Assembly (NCBI GenBank): GCA_020073245.1
Contig: JAIQFQ010000009.1
Location: forward strand, 39,703 to 103,702
DNA: 64,000 nucleotides
Source of the DNA: Terriglobia bacterium
GTDB lineage: Bacteria; Acidobacteriota; Thermoanaerobaculia; Thermoanaerobaculales; Thermoanaerobaculaceae
Reading direction: 5' to 3'
The notes under the pieces are model-generated. The model searched no databases, had not been told where the DNA came from, and saw only the letters and a program-made list of their open reading frames with translations. The translations under genes were made by a program, and so were the position numbers. Positions 7,517-17,815 of the stretch are shown piece after piece. Position 1 is the stretch's first letter. Each line of letters begins with the position of its first letter.

Positions 7517-9150
7517 CAGCTACCCCAGTACCACTCGTCCACGTTGAAGAAGAGGCCGGCGGCGTTGATGTCCGCCCCGCGCAGCTGGCGGCTGGTGGCG
7601 ACGAGCAGCCTCGCCTCGTACAGGAACGTTGCAGGCTGGTCCGCGACGATCAGCTCCTGAATGCGGTCGAGGAGCACCTTCGCTCGGGTGTAGTCGGGCT
7701 CTTCCCGCGCGGCCGCATTCAGGCGGTCGACGTCAGGGTTCGAGTAGCCGATGAAGTTGTTCGAGCCCTGGGAAGGGCTCGGGGTGCTCCAGACGCTCGT
7801 CAGATCGACCTTTGTGGCGTCGACCCACACCCATATCGTCGCGTCGAAGTCACCGGCCTCCGTGCGGGCGATCAGCGAGGTGAACTCCATCTGAACGGGA
7901 CGGACCCTGACGCCGAGACGGGCGAGATCGGCCTGGATCAGGAGAGCCATCTGGCGCCGCAGGGTGTTGCTGGCCGGGTAGAACAGGTCGAAGGCGAAAG
8001 GCTTCCCGTCGCGCTCGAGGATACCGTCGCCGTCGATGTCGCGCCAACCGGCCTGCGCGAGGAGCTGCGCGGCCTGTGCGGGGTCGTACGGGATCTGGGG
8101 CAGGTTCTCGTTGTGCGCCCACATGGTCGACAGAACCGGGCCGCTCCCGAGCTCGGCGTGCCCGCGAAAGACCGTATCGACGAGTGATTTGCGGTTGATT
8201 CCGAGGCTGAGCGCCCGCCGCACCCTGCGGTCGGCGAACATCGGCCGCCGGTTGTTCCAGCCCACCATGCCCCACATCCTCGAGGGGAACTCGACCAGGT
8301 TGAGGTCGCGGTTGGCCTTCACGCGGTCGGCCTCTTGGGGTGACACCGCCTGCACCACGTTGACCTCGCCGGCGATCAGCTGCGCCAACTGGCTCGCCAT
8401 CTCCGGGACCACGCGCAGGACGAGACGGTCGAGGTAGGGGCGCGGCGAGCCCCAGTATCCCGGGTCGCGCTCGAGGATGATGGTCTGCTGCGGCGTATGG
8501 GCCGCGAGTCTGAACGGGCCTGCGGTGACCACGATCTTCTCGAAATCCGTGGCACGCCACTTGTCGAACGGCACCTTCCCCCATGCGTGCGCGGGAACGA
8601 TGTGGCCATCGTTGGCGTCCATCAGCTGATAGGGATAGACACGGGTGAAGTTGAACCGCACCGTGTGCGGGTCCACGACCTCGACGTCCTTGATGAAGTC
8701 CTTCATCTCCATGCCCAGGGAGCCGACTCTGGGGTCCTTCTGTGCGAGAAAGGTGAAGCGGACGTCCTCGGCCGTCACGGGCACCCCGTCGGACCACCGG
8801 GCGTCCGGCCGGAGGTGAAACGTCAGCGTGTGGTTGTCGGACGAGAACTCCCACGAAGTGGCGAGACGCGGGGCAAACGACGGCGGGTGGAGCTGGTAGT
8901 CGGGTTGCTCGGTCATCAGCAAGGGGAAGAGGAGATCGATGGTTTCGGCCTCGCCCAACTCGCCTGTGGACTGGTACTCGTTGAACGTCGTGACGTCGGC
9001 GAGCGACGCGACGATCACCTGGCCCCCGGGTCTGGCTCCTTCTCGAGGTTGTTCCTCGCGGACCCTGTCGGGTGGCCGCCGGCACGAGGACCACCCCAAC
9101 GATGCGGCGATGATGACCACCGCGACCAGCGTTCGACGGTCTTCTCGCAT
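7516..9150 (-). CDS. ABC transporter substrate-binding protein, family 5
   Basis: SBP_bac_5-like: ...LATSWEFSSDNHTLTFHLRPDARWSDGVPVTAEDVRFTF...; ATGA overlap with DppB gene. Confidence 0.9.
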   Translation of the reverse strand: MREDRRTLVAVVIIAASLGWSSCRRPPDRVREEQPREGARPGGQVIVASLADVTTFNEYQSTGELGEAETIDLLFPLLMTEQPDYQLHPPSFAPRLATSWEFSSDNHTLTFHLRPDARWSDGVPVTAEDVRFTFLAQKDPRVGSLGMEMKDFIKDVEVVDPHTVRFNFTRVYPYQLMDANDGHIVPAHAWGKVPFDKWRATDFEKIVVTAGPFRLAAHTPQQTIILERDPGYWGSPRPYLDRLVLRVVPEMASQLAQLIAGEVNVVQAVSPQEADRVKANRDLNLVEFPSRMWGMVGWNNRRPMFADRRVRRALSLGINRKSLVDTVFRGHAELGSGPVLSTMWAHNENLPQIPYDPAQAAQLLAQAGWRDIDGDGILERDGKPFAFDLFYPASNTLRRQMALLIQADLARLGVRVRPVQMEFTSLIARTEAGDFDATIWVWVDATKVDLTSVWSTPSPSQGSNNFIGYSNPDVDRLNAAAREEPDYTRAKVLLDRIQELIVADQPATFLYEARLLVATSRQLRGADINAAGLFFNVDEWYWGS

Positions 9151-9231
9151 GTCAGCTCCTTCCCATTATCCCGCGGCCCGACCCGGCGAGCCCATGGTAT
9201 CTCAGCGAAGCAGGCTCGCAAGAGCATTACA

Positions 9232-10542
9232 ATGCCGGTCGTGCGCTGGGGCGGCTGGAAGCTCGGACGGCAGTACGTCGCGGTTGCGGCCGTTTTCGCG
9301 GTCCTGTCGGCGATCAGCTTCGCCTCGTTCGGATACCTCGTGGTGGAGCAGTTGTCCCGCTCGTACCTGGAGGACGTGCTGCTCTCGGGCAAGGAGCAGG
9401 CCGAAGACCTGGCCCGGCAGCTCAAGGGTCCGGGCAACCTCTACAAGGTCATCGAGACGAAGCGGACGGCGTTGGCGCAGATCTCGTCTGCTCTGTCGCG
9501 GCAGCAGGTCATCGACAGGGTGCAGGTCTTCGACAATGAGGGCAAGCTCGTTTACTCGTCGGAGTTCCGGACGGAAGGGCTCAAAGGGGGCTTCCCGGAG
9601 AGCAGCGGCGAGCTGCTGGTGCCGAGTTCGCCGGAGAGGGTGGTCGAAAGCTCCACGAGCTACCAGATCCGCGCCCCCCTCGAGGACATCGGGACGGTGG
9701 TCGTGAGCATCTCGAAGCCCGCGATGGCCGCCCGCATTGCGATCCTCCGCCGCAACCTCCTGATTCAGACGGCGGTGGCCGGCGGCACCTCTTTGGCGCT
9801 GCTCTTGGGGGCGGTCATGTTCATCTGGCACCTCGTCCAGCGCAACAACCAGCTGGAGGACAAGCGGCGCCTGAACGAGGAGCTGGCCGCCCTCGGCAGC
9901 CTGGCCGCAAACCTGGCGCACGAGATTCGGAACCCTCTCAATGCGCTTTCGATCAACCTGGAGCTTCTGCAGGAGGATATCGAAAACCGCCAGGGGCCGG
10001 TGGACACGGTCGGCATGGCGCGTCGGGAGGTTGGGCGCCTCTCCCGGCTCGTCAACGACTTCCTTGTGTACGCGAGACCCGCGCCACCGCTCGTCGAGGA
10101 GTTCGACGGCGAGGGCCTGCTTCGCGACGCTGCGGCGCTGCTGGCGCCAGTCTGCGAGCGATTCGGGGTCGAGCTCAGAGTCGCCGAGGGTAGCGTCCGC
10201 GTGCGCGGGGACCGCGGGCAGCTGGGACAAGTCCTGACGAACCTGGCGCTCAACTCCGTCCAAGCGATGGACGGCTGCTCCGTCAGGCGCGTCGAGCTGA
10301 GGGCCTTCCGGGAAGAGGAGAAGGCTGTTCTCGAGGTGAGCGACACCGGCCCCGGCATCCCCAGGCACGAGCTTGCACAGGTGCGGGAGGCATTCTTCAC
10401 ACGTCGGAAGGGCGGCACCGGTCTCGGTCTGGCCATCGCCGACCGCATCGTGACGGCTCACGGCGGCACGCTTGAGCTCGCCAACCGCAAGACCGGAGGT
10501 CTGGTGGCGCAGGTGGTTCTGCCGGCCGCCAAGGTCGAGTGA
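9232..10542 (+). CDS. Membrane sensor histidine kinase
   Basis: H-box LAANLAHEIRNPLNALSINLELL; N-, G-boxes DTGPGIPRHE, GGTGLGLAI; two TM segments; ATG at 9232. Confidence 0.9.
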   Translation: MPVVRWGGWKLGRQYVAVAAVFAVLSAISFASFGYLVVEQLSRSYLEDVLLSGKEQAEDLARQLKGPGNLYKVIETKRTALAQISSALSRQQVIDRVQVFDNEGKLVYSSEFRTEGLKGGFPESSGELLVPSSPERVVESSTSYQIRAPLEDIGTVVVSISKPAMAARIAILRRNLLIQTAVAGGTSLALLLGAVMFIWHLVQRNNQLEDKRRLNEELAALGSLAANLAHEIRNPLNALSINLELLQEDIENRQGPVDTVGMARREVGRLSRLVNDFLVYARPAPPLVEEFDGEGLLRDAAALLAPVCERFGVELRVAEGSVRVRGDRGQLGQVLTNLALNSVQAMDGCSVRRVELRAFREEEKAVLEVSDTGPGIPRHELAQVREAFFTRRKGGTGLGLAIADRIVTAHGGTLELANRKTGGLVAQVVLPAAKVE

Positions 10543-10560
10543 GGTAAACTCCGCGCGGAG

Positions 10561-11634
10561 GTGTCTATGAAGTTGGGTCACACGTTGCCGGTCGCGATCG
10601 TTGGGCTGCTGATGTCGTCCGGGGCGTTCGCGATGTTCAGGGCGGCGAGCCTGGTGGTCGTTCCGGCTGCGGCATCGACCGCTGGCCTCAACGGCTCCAA
10701 CTGGCGGACCGATATCGAGATCTTGAACGTTGATACCGTGGACATCGACGTCGAGGTCGTGATTTTGGAGTGCTGTGGCATCAACAACACGACGTGGTTC
10801 GACACCATTAAGAACCATCTGGGTGGGAGGACATCGGACGGGTTCGGACACATCGACGAAAAGCTGAAGGACATCCCACCGGGTCGGGCCGTCACCATCA
10901 CCGACATCGTCGGTACCAGTTTCGGACTCTCAGGGGTGAAAGGCGCGCTGCTCGTGTTCGCTTACCAGGCGGGAACGCTCCAGACGACCACGCCCCCGGG
11001 CGGCAACCCGAAGAACATCGTCGTGAACAGCCGAACCTACACGTCGGGCACCAACTCGAGCAACGCCACGTTCACCTACGGTCAGCAGGTCGACGGCCTT
11101 CCATGGTACGACTACATTGACCCTGGTCTGAAGAGCAAGGGCCTCGACCACGTCATATTCACGGGCCTGCGGGAGGATGCGGCATATCGAACGGCTTTCG
11201 GGCTCGTGAACGTCTCGGACCGAACCACAACCCTCTCCGTACTTCTGCAGCTGACCGGAAGCGACGGCACGGTACTCTCGACAAGGACCGTCGCGCTGGC
11301 ACCGCTCGCACACTATCAGGTCGACCAGGCGATCATCAACTTCTTCGGGAAGACGCTGGCGGATGCCGTTCAGGGCGCAACCTTGACGATCACGGTAACC
11401 AACTACCAGAGCGGAGCCCAGAATCCGGCGCCGGCGTTAATGGCCTACGTCTCACGGATCGATAACGTATCGAACGACCCGATCACGATGGAGCAGACCT
11501 TCACGCAGCCGTTGCCGTGGGACTGCGTCTTCAACGGCAATTGCTTGGGCTCGACCGCCGGGCTCAGCCTGGATCTGTCGCCGACCCCGGAGATCTCGCC
11601 GCGCCTGCTGCCGCCGACGCCCCGCGGGCAATGA
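10561..11634 (+). CDS. Secreted hypothetical protein
   Basis: N-terminal signal peptide-like MKLGHTLPVAIVGLLMSSGAFA; start may be ATG 10567. Confidence 0.7.
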   Translation: MSMKLGHTLPVAIVGLLMSSGAFAMFRAASLVVVPAAASTAGLNGSNWRTDIEILNVDTVDIDVEVVILECCGINNTTWFDTIKNHLGGRTSDGFGHIDEKLKDIPPGRAVTITDIVGTSFGLSGVKGALLVFAYQAGTLQTTTPPGGNPKNIVVNSRTYTSGTNSSNATFTYGQQVDGLPWYDYIDPGLKSKGLDHVIFTGLREDAAYRTAFGLVNVSDRTTTLSVLLQLTGSDGTVLSTRTVALAPLAHYQVDQAIINFFGKTLADAVQGATLTITVTNYQSGAQNPAPALMAYVSRIDNVSNDPITMEQTFTQPLPWDCVFNGNCLGSTAGLSLDLSPTPEISPRLLPPTPRGQ

Positions 11635-11708
11635 GGGCAATAGACTTGTGCTAACATTCACCGCCGTCCGGACGTCGGACGACGTCGCGGCGAGAAGGGG
11701 GTTTGGGC

Positions 11709-11942
11709 ATGGCCAACAAGGACGATCGGCTTCCTGACAACGCACCGGGAAAGTGGTACGTGGATTCGAGCTGCATCGACTGCGACGTCTGTCGCACAAC
11801 CGCTCCGAACAACTTCAAGGCCAACGAAGATGAGGGCCACTCGTTCCTCTTCAAGCAGCCCGAAAACGCTGAGGAAGAGGCCCAGTGTGACGAGGCGAAG
11901 GCCTCCTGTCCGGTCGAGGCCATCGGCGACGACGGCGCGTGA
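11709..11942 (+). CDS. 4Fe-4S ferredoxin
   Basis: MANKDDRLPDNAPGKWYVDSSCIDCDVCRTTAPNNF...CDEAKASCPVEAIGDD. Confidence 0.85.
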   Translation: MANKDDRLPDNAPGKWYVDSSCIDCDVCRTTAPNNFKANEDEGHSFLFKQPENAEEEAQCDEAKASCPVEAIGDDGA

Positions 11943-11963
11943 GCGAGACGTATCGATGATCCG

Positions 11964-11990
11964 ACGGCCGGCATTGCGCCGGCCGTTTTT
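11964..11990 (+). terminator. Rho-independent terminator
   Basis: acggccggc attgc gccggccgt tttt: 9-bp GC stem plus T-run downstream of ferredoxin. Confidence 0.75.
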
Positions 11991-12020
11991 CTTCTGGAGA
12001 CGTTCGCCCATGGCCATCCG

Positions 12021-12118
12021 GCTCAAGGTCGAAAGCTCAAAGTCGAAGGCAGGACGGAGGACGGGGCAGGACCGGGCCGGGCTCGGACCCCCAACTTTCA
12101 ACTTTCGGCGTTCGACTG
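12021..12118. repeat. Heptad repeat hairpin locus R3 (class TCAACTT/GTCGAAA)
   Basis: 14 consecutive 7-mers gctcaag gtcgaaa gctcaaa gtcgaag gcaggac ggaggac ... cggaccc ccaactt tcaactt tcggcgt tcgactg; arms partly complementary. Confidence 0.75.
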
Positions 12119-12176
12119 TAAGCTTGCCGGGCATTGCGGCATTCGGGCGAGCCCGTGGTTGCATGGGGGACAGGCG

Positions 12177-13025
12177 ATGGAAGTCAAACGAATCGGTGTG
12201 GTCGGGGCCGGGCAGATGGGTGCAGGGATCGCCCACGTCGGGGCGCTCTCGGGATTCGATATCGTGCTCTGCGACGTGTCGAGCGAACTCGTGGACAGAG
12301 GGCTTGCCACAATCGCCCGAAACATCGACCGGCAGGTGACGAAGGGCGCCGTGACCGCAGCGGCCAAGGTCGAGGCGCTGACACGGATCACGCCGACGGT
12401 CGCCGCTGGTGACCTCTCGAGGTGTCACGTCGTCGTCGAAGCGGTCGTCGAGGATCTCGCCGTGAAAACCGCCGTGTTCACGGCGCTGGATCGGCTCCTC
12501 CCGGCCGAAGCCATCCTCGCGTCGAACACGTCCTCGATATCGATTACGAAGCTGGGCGGCGCCACGTCGAGGCCTGACCGCTTCATCGGCATGCACTTCA
12601 TGAACCCTGTGCCGGTGATGCAGCTCGTGGAGGTGATCCGGGGCCTCGCCACGAGCGATGAGACGTTCCGGACGATCGAGGACCTGGCCAAGCGCCTGGG
12701 CAAGGTGCCGGTGGAGGTGAAAGACTTTCCCGGCTTCGTGTCCAATCGGGTGCTGATGCCCATGATCAACGAGGCGATCTGCGCCGTCCATGAGGGTGTC
12801 GCAAGCGCCGAGGCAGTCGACACGGTGATGAAGCTCGGGATGAATCACCCCATGGGACCGCTCGCTCTCGCGGACCTCATCGGGCTCGACACCTGCCTCG
12901 CCATCTTGCGCGTCCTGCACGATGGCCTCGGCGACCCCCGGTACAGGCCGTGCCCGCTGCTGGTGAAGATGGTGGATGCCGGCTGGCTCGGCAGGAAGTC
13001 GGGCCGCGGCTTCTACAAGTACTGA
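12177..13025 (+). CDS. 3-hydroxyacyl-CoA / 3-hydroxybutyryl-CoA dehydrogenase
   Basis: [18 protein letters not shown]...[11 protein letters not shown]...[20 protein letters not shown]...[19 protein letters not shown]. Confidence 0.93.
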   Translation: MEVKRIGVVGAGQMGAGIAHVGALSGFDIVLCDVSSELVDRGLATIARNIDRQVTKGAVTAAAKVEALTRITPTVAAGDLSRCHVVVEAVVEDLAVKTAVFTALDRLLPAEAILASNTSSISITKLGGATSRPDRFIGMHFMNPVPVMQLVEVIRGLATSDETFRTIEDLAKRLGKVPVEVKDFPGFVSNRVLMPMINEAICAVHEGVASAEAVDTVMKLGMNHPMGPLALADLIGLDTCLAILRVLHDGLGDPRYRPCPLLVKMVDAGWLGRKSGRGFYKY

Positions 13026-13090
13026 CAGGAAATGCGGTCAGCGCCTTTCGCCGCCGCTCGTGGCATGCCGGGATCCGCTCCGGGTTGCGC

Positions 13091-13181
13091 CGTGGTCCGT
13101 GGTTCGTGGTCCGTGGTCCGCACGCGACGTCCCGGGTCCGAGAGTTGTGGTTTCAACGGTCCACGGTCCACGGACCACGGG
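13091..13181. repeat. Heptad repeat hairpin locus R4 (class CGTGGTC/CCACGGA)
   Basis: cgtggtc cgtggtt cgtggtc cgtggtc ... caacggt ccacggt ccacgga ccacggg; continuous 7-bp register; arms 21/24 complementary. Confidence 0.8.
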
Positions 13182-13195
13182 TCGGGAGGGGGCGG

Positions 13196-15052
13196 GTGAC
13201 CGTCCTCTGCCAGTGGTGCGGGGCGCCGAACCCTGACGGCCGCGAGCTGTGCCTCAAGTGCAACTCGCGTCTGCTGGTGGTGTCGGGCACCAACGGCGAG
13301 TTCTCCGAAGAGACGCTCGAGGAGGAGGAGGCCAGTCTCGAGAGCGAGAAGCTCGCCTTCGACGAGCATCTCCTCGAACGTCTTTCCGGCGGAGAAGAGG
13401 CCGCCAAGAGGCTCCACAGCGCCCTGGCACGCCTCGAGGAACGAGTGGCCGACCTGGAGCGCGGACTCGCGCTTCTTGACTCGGGCCTGCAGGCTTTGGT
13501 TGACCTGCTGAACCGCCGCAAGGTGATCCGCGAGACCGAGGTCATGGCCGCCTGGGAGCGCGCCGCCAAGACCGAGATGGCCCGCGAGGAGCTCCTGGAT
13601 CGCTTGCGAGAGAAGCGGGAGGCGATCGTCTCGCGTGCACGCGCAGGCGGGCGGGGTGCCGCCGCCGCGTGTGGGCGGGCGCTGCAAAGCGCCGAGCTCG
13701 CTCTGCTCGCGGGTCAGCCGATGCGGGCGTCGGAGGTGCTGGCTGAGACGCTTCGTCGCTTCCCCCGCAACCCGGAGCTCGCCGAGCTGCTCGGGGAGCT
13801 GGCTTTTGAGCGCGGTGATCTCATGGCCGCCGAGAACTCGTTCCGCCAGGTGCTGCGCTGGAACCCCGACGACGTTGAGGCTCGGATCTACCTCGGAACA
13901 ATCCTGGCCGATACCCGACGCGAAGCCGAGGCGATAGAGAACCTCGAACGGGCCGTGACCCTGACACCCGACAACTTCCTGCCGCACTTTTCCCTTGGGG
14001 CGCTTCACGCCGCTGCAGGCCGGAGGGAGCCCGCGAGGCGCTTTCTGAGGGCGGCGATCGAGCGGGAGGAGATCCCGCAGGCGTACTTTCTGCTCGGGAT
14101 GGTCGAACTCGATGGAGGCCGCCCAGGCACGGCCGCGGCCGCTCTGGAGCGGGCGGTGGCGCTGGACGGCGAGTTCGAGGATGCGATCTACTACCTCGGC
14201 CTGGCCTATCTGGAGCGGCGCTGGCACAAGAAGGCGCTCGAGTGCTTCCGGCGGGTGCAGGAGATGGATCCCCAGCGCCTCCAGTACCAGGAAGCGGTCC
14301 GCCTCGTCGAAGGCGGGAGCGAGGGAACAGGGCAGTTGCCGCCGGAGGCCGAAGTGCTTGTACGTGAAGCGTCACAGGCGTCCGAGGCAGGCGAGATCGA
14401 ACGGGCCCTGGCCCAGCTCCAGAGGGCCTCGCGCCTGACCGAGCATCCGACGATCCTGGCCTCGCTCGCATTGCTGGCCGCCTCGGCTGACCGGCCGCGC
14501 CAGGCGCTCGCCGCCGCGCACCGCCTCCTGCGACTGGGGGGGCGGGGCACTCCCATGCTCGCGGCATGGACCGCGGTTCTCGAGACGATGCGGGCCGCCC
14601 GGCGGTACCGAGTCGTGGAGCGCTGGGGAGGGCGGCTCTTTGCCGAGGGCCCCGGACCCCTCGAGCGAGGACTCGCGGCGTACGAGCTCGCGCTCGCCGA
14701 GCTGGAGCGTAGCGGTCAGACCGAGCGGGCGCTCGAGTTCGCCCACGCGTCGCTGGAACTCATCCCGCGAGAGCTTCGGGCCTACCCCCTTGCAGCCCTC
14801 GGGCGGATCCACATGGCACGCGAGGAGTACTCGGACGCGGTGGACTACCTGGAGCAGGCGGTTGCGATTTCCTCGTCGCCGGCTATCCTGACGCAGCTCG
14901 GTCTCGCGCTGCTCGAGATGGGCGAGGGCGAGCGTGCGCGGGAGGTCCTGCAGCGGGCGCGCCACGGCGCGGCCCGGGATTTGAAGACCGACGTTCTGAC
15001 CCACCTCGCGCGCGTGGGCTGGCTGGCCGGACACGGCAGGCGGAAGGGCTGA
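13196..15052 (+). CDS. Zinc-ribbon/TPR repeat protein
   Basis: VTVLCQWCGAPNPDGRELCLKCNSRL, then many TPR-like repeats; GTG start with purine-rich RBS. Confidence 0.8.
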   Translation: MTVLCQWCGAPNPDGRELCLKCNSRLLVVSGTNGEFSEETLEEEEASLESEKLAFDEHLLERLSGGEEAAKRLHSALARLEERVADLERGLALLDSGLQALVDLLNRRKVIRETEVMAAWERAAKTEMAREELLDRLREKREAIVSRARAGGRGAAAACGRALQSAELALLAGQPMRASEVLAETLRRFPRNPELAELLGELAFERGDLMAAENSFRQVLRWNPDDVEARIYLGTILADTRREAEAIENLERAVTLTPDNFLPHFSLGALHAAAGRREPARRFLRAAIEREEIPQAYFLLGMVELDGGRPGTAAAALERAVALDGEFEDAIYYLGLAYLERRWHKKALECFRRVQEMDPQRLQYQEAVRLVEGGSEGTGQLPPEAEVLVREASQASEAGEIERALAQLQRASRLTEHPTILASLALLAASADRPRQALAAAHRLLRLGGRGTPMLAAWTAVLETMRAARRYRVVERWGGRLFAEGPGPLERGLAAYELALAELERSGQTERALEFAHASLELIPRELRAYPLAALGRIHMAREEYSDAVDYLEQAVAISSSPAILTQLGLALLEMGEGERAREVLQRARHGAARDLKTDVLTHLARVGWLAGHGRRKG

Positions 15053-15054
15053 TC

Positions 15055-16767
15055 ATGCGTTGGAGCCGGTACTTTCTTTACACCCTGCGGGACAACCCCT
15101 CGGACGCGGAGGTCGTCTCCCACCAGCTGCTGGCCCGCGCAGGGATGATCGATAAGGTCGCGGCCGGGATCTACACGTACCTGCCGCTCGGGTGGCGTTC
15201 CATCGACAAGCTGTCGCGCATCATCCGTGAGGAGATGAACGCCGCGGGCTCGGTGGAGGTCGTGATGCCGTGCATCCAGCCCGCGGAGCTGTGGCAGGAG
15301 TCCGGGCGCTTCCAGAAGTACGGCAGGGAGCTGCTGCGGATCAAGGACCGCCACGACCGCGACTTCTGCTTCGGCCCCACCCACGAGGAGGTCATCACCG
15401 ACTTCGTGCGCCGTCGCGTCACCTCCTACCGCCAGCTCCCGGCCAACCTCTACCAGATCCAGACCAAGTTCCGGGACGAGATCCGCCCCCGCTTCGGGCT
15501 GATGCGCGGGCGCGAGTTCCTGATGAAGGACGCGTACTCGTTCCACAGCTCGGCAGGGAGCCTCGACGAGGCCTACCGTGCCATGGAGAACGCCTACCGG
15601 CGGGTCTTCGATCGCTGCGAGCTCTCGTACACCGCTGTGGAGGCCGACACGGGCAACATCGGCGGCAGCGAGAGCCATGAGTTCATGGTCCTGGCCGACA
15701 CCGGCGAGGATGCGGTGGCGGCGTGCGAGTGCGGCTACGGCGCCAACGTCGAGAAGGCGACCGCCGGCGCGATCGCGCCGCCGCCCCCGTGGCCCGGCAA
15801 GGTGCCGGCGAAGCCCGAGGCGGTACACACGCCTGGGGCGAGCTCGGTGCCGGACGTGGCGGCGTTCCTGAAGCTCGACCCGGCGCACTTCATCAAGACC
15901 ATGATCGTGGAGACGGATCGCGAGTTCGCCATCGCCCTGGTGCGCGGCGACGACGAGATCAACGAGGTCAAGCTCAAGAACGTGCTCGACGCCACGCACA
16001 TCCAGCTCGCGGCCGAGTCCAAGGTGGAGCAGGTCACCGGCGGCGCGATGGGGTTTTCCGGCCCGGTCGGTTTGAAGGGCATCCGGATCGTGGCCGACCC
16101 CGAGGTGATGCGGATGACCGTCGCCGCCGCCGGCGCGAACCGCGCCGATTACCACCTGGTCGGTGTCGTTCCCGGTCGGGAGTTCGCGCCCGACCTGGTG
16201 GCCGACGTGCGCAAGGCGCGAGCCGGCGACCCCTGTCCGCGATGCGGCGCGCCGCTCGTGCTCAAGCGTGGCATCGAGGTCGGGCACATCTTCAAGTTGG
16301 GTACCAAGTACTCCGAGCCGATGGCGTGCAACTTCCTCGACGAGAAGGGCGAGACGCATCCGATGATGATGGGGTGCTACGGCCTCGGCGTCGGCCGGAC
16401 GGTGGCCGCCGCGGTGGAGCAGAACCACGACGCCGCCGGGATCATCTGGCCCCGGCCGCTTGCGCCGTTCGAGGTCGAGCTGATCGCGCTCAACCCCGAC
16501 GTTCCGGCGGTCCGGGATGCCGCGGAGAAGCTCTACGGCGACCTCCAGGGCGCCGGCTGCGAGGTGTTCTACGACGACCGCGACGAGCGTCCGGGCGTGA
16601 AGTTCAACGACGCCGACCTCGTCGGTTTCCCGGTGCGTGTGGTGGTCGGCAAGAAGGGCGTCGAGCAGGGGCAGGCCGAGCTCTCCCTGCGCCGCGACAA
16701 GGTCAAGGTCCCGACGGCATTGCCCGACGCGGTCGCGAAGACGCGGGAGCTCCTGTCAGGCGTCTGA
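15055..16767 (+). CDS. proS: Prolyl-tRNA synthetase
   Basis: Class II aaRS motifs, GPTHEEVITDFVRRRVTSYRQLPANLYQIQTKFRDEIRPRFGLMRGREFLMKDAYSFH. Confidence 0.97.
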   Translation: MRWSRYFLYTLRDNPSDAEVVSHQLLARAGMIDKVAAGIYTYLPLGWRSIDKLSRIIREEMNAAGSVEVVMPCIQPAELWQESGRFQKYGRELLRIKDRHDRDFCFGPTHEEVITDFVRRRVTSYRQLPANLYQIQTKFRDEIRPRFGLMRGREFLMKDAYSFHSSAGSLDEAYRAMENAYRRVFDRCELSYTAVEADTGNIGGSESHEFMVLADTGEDAVAACECGYGANVEKATAGAIAPPPPWPGKVPAKPEAVHTPGASSVPDVAAFLKLDPAHFIKTMIVETDREFAIALVRGDDEINEVKLKNVLDATHIQLAAESKVEQVTGGAMGFSGPVGLKGIRIVADPEVMRMTVAAAGANRADYHLVGVVPGREFAPDLVADVRKARAGDPCPRCGAPLVLKRGIEVGHIFKLGTKYSEPMACNFLDEKGETHPMMMGCYGLGVGRTVAAAVEQNHDAAGIIWPRPLAPFEVELIALNPDVPAVRDAAEKLYGDLQGAGCEVFYDDRDERPGVKFNDADLVGFPVRVVVGKKGVEQGQAELSLRRDKVKVPTALPDAVAKTRELLSGV

Positions 16768-16801
16768 GCACGCCGGAGCGGAAACCGAGTGGGAAGTGAA
16801 C

Positions 16802-16830
16802 GGGCCGGGCGATTGCCCGGCCCTTCGTTT
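16802..16830. terminator. Terminator between convergent genes
   Basis: gggccgggc gatt gcccggccc ttcgttt. Confidence 0.65.
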
Positions 16831-16846
16831 CATCCGGCGGGAACCG

Positions 16847-17729
16847 TCAGGGCTTGGGCGCCTGCTCGGTCTCCCGCCTCGCCTTCAGCTCCCGCACGGT
16901 CCCCGGGTTGTGCGGCCGGTCGAGCCCCTTCTCCTCTGGCTGGCCGAGGACGTCGGGGTGGAACCGGCGTCGGTGGTGGGCGACGACACGGTGACGGTGT
17001 TGCCGACGGTGGTCACGGTGGCCGAGCCTGAGCCCGAGACCGTTACGGCGCCGGTGATCCCGTTGACGCTCGTGACTTCCGATCCGCCTCCTCCGCCTGG
17101 GGCCGCGATCGTGAGCGTCTGGCCGGACCGGGTGAACGTGATGTTTGCACCCGCCGCGAGCGTCACCGCGTCGTGCAAGCCGTTGAGGCTGCACACCACC
17201 TGACCGCTGGCGATGCCGAGCGGAGCCAAGGTCGTGCCATCGGCGGTGAGCGACGCGTCGTGCGTGACGGCCGAAAGTCCCCCCGTGCCGCCCAGCAGCG
17301 AGTCCGCGAACTGCACCTCGCCCGTCGTTGAGTCGTTCGACACGTTCGCCGTCCCGGAACCGACCGGGATCACCTTCCCGGTCCCGCTCACGACCGCCAC
17401 CTGCAGCGTCAGGTTGCTTGGGTCGACCGCGGGGTAGAGATCCTCGATCGGGTCGTACCGGGCCTCGTACGCTCCCGTCGTGGGGTACGTCTTGCTCGCT
17501 ACCTGCGTCCCACTCTCGTCGAACGCGATTACCCGCGCGTCGGCCGTGCCTCCTGCGGCCTCCACAGGTCCGAACGAGTACCGGACTCGGAATCCGCCTT
17601 CGGGTTGGTCTGCGACACTCCCATCAGCTTCGTGGACTGCGCGGAGCCGATCGCAAACGAGGCCGGGATCGCGTTGTACCCCTGCCCCTGGGTGTCCCTC
17701 TCTTGTCCCCCGGAAGGCAGGCTGTACAT
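16847..17729 (-). pseudogene. Frameshifted low-complexity Ser/Thr/Gly-rich protein (tail-fibre/adhesin-like)
   Basis: Coding-like sequence spread over three minus-strand frames: MYSLPSGGQERDTQGQGYNAIPASFAIGSAQSTK -> FRVRYSFGPVEAAGGTADARVIAFDESGTQVASKTY...GGGGGSEVTSVNGITGAVTVSGSG -> HPDVLGQPEEKGLDRPHNPGTVRELKARRETEQAPKP. Confidence 0.6.
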
Positions 17730-17815
17730 CCGACGGCCGGCGTGCCGCCTGAGTGCAGTCAGGGCGCCCCCGGTCGGTTCGGCGCGCCCGAGAAGTTCCT
17801 GGTAGAGTCGGTCCG

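Noticed and set aside
8497-9231. N-terminal extension of the histidine kinase ORF
   Set aside because: Runs antisense through the substrate-binding protein gene; ATG at 9232 starts the real TM sensor.
16847-17729. Prophage remnant
   Set aside because: No integrase, capsid, portal or other tail genes nearby; low-complexity surface proteins also look like this.
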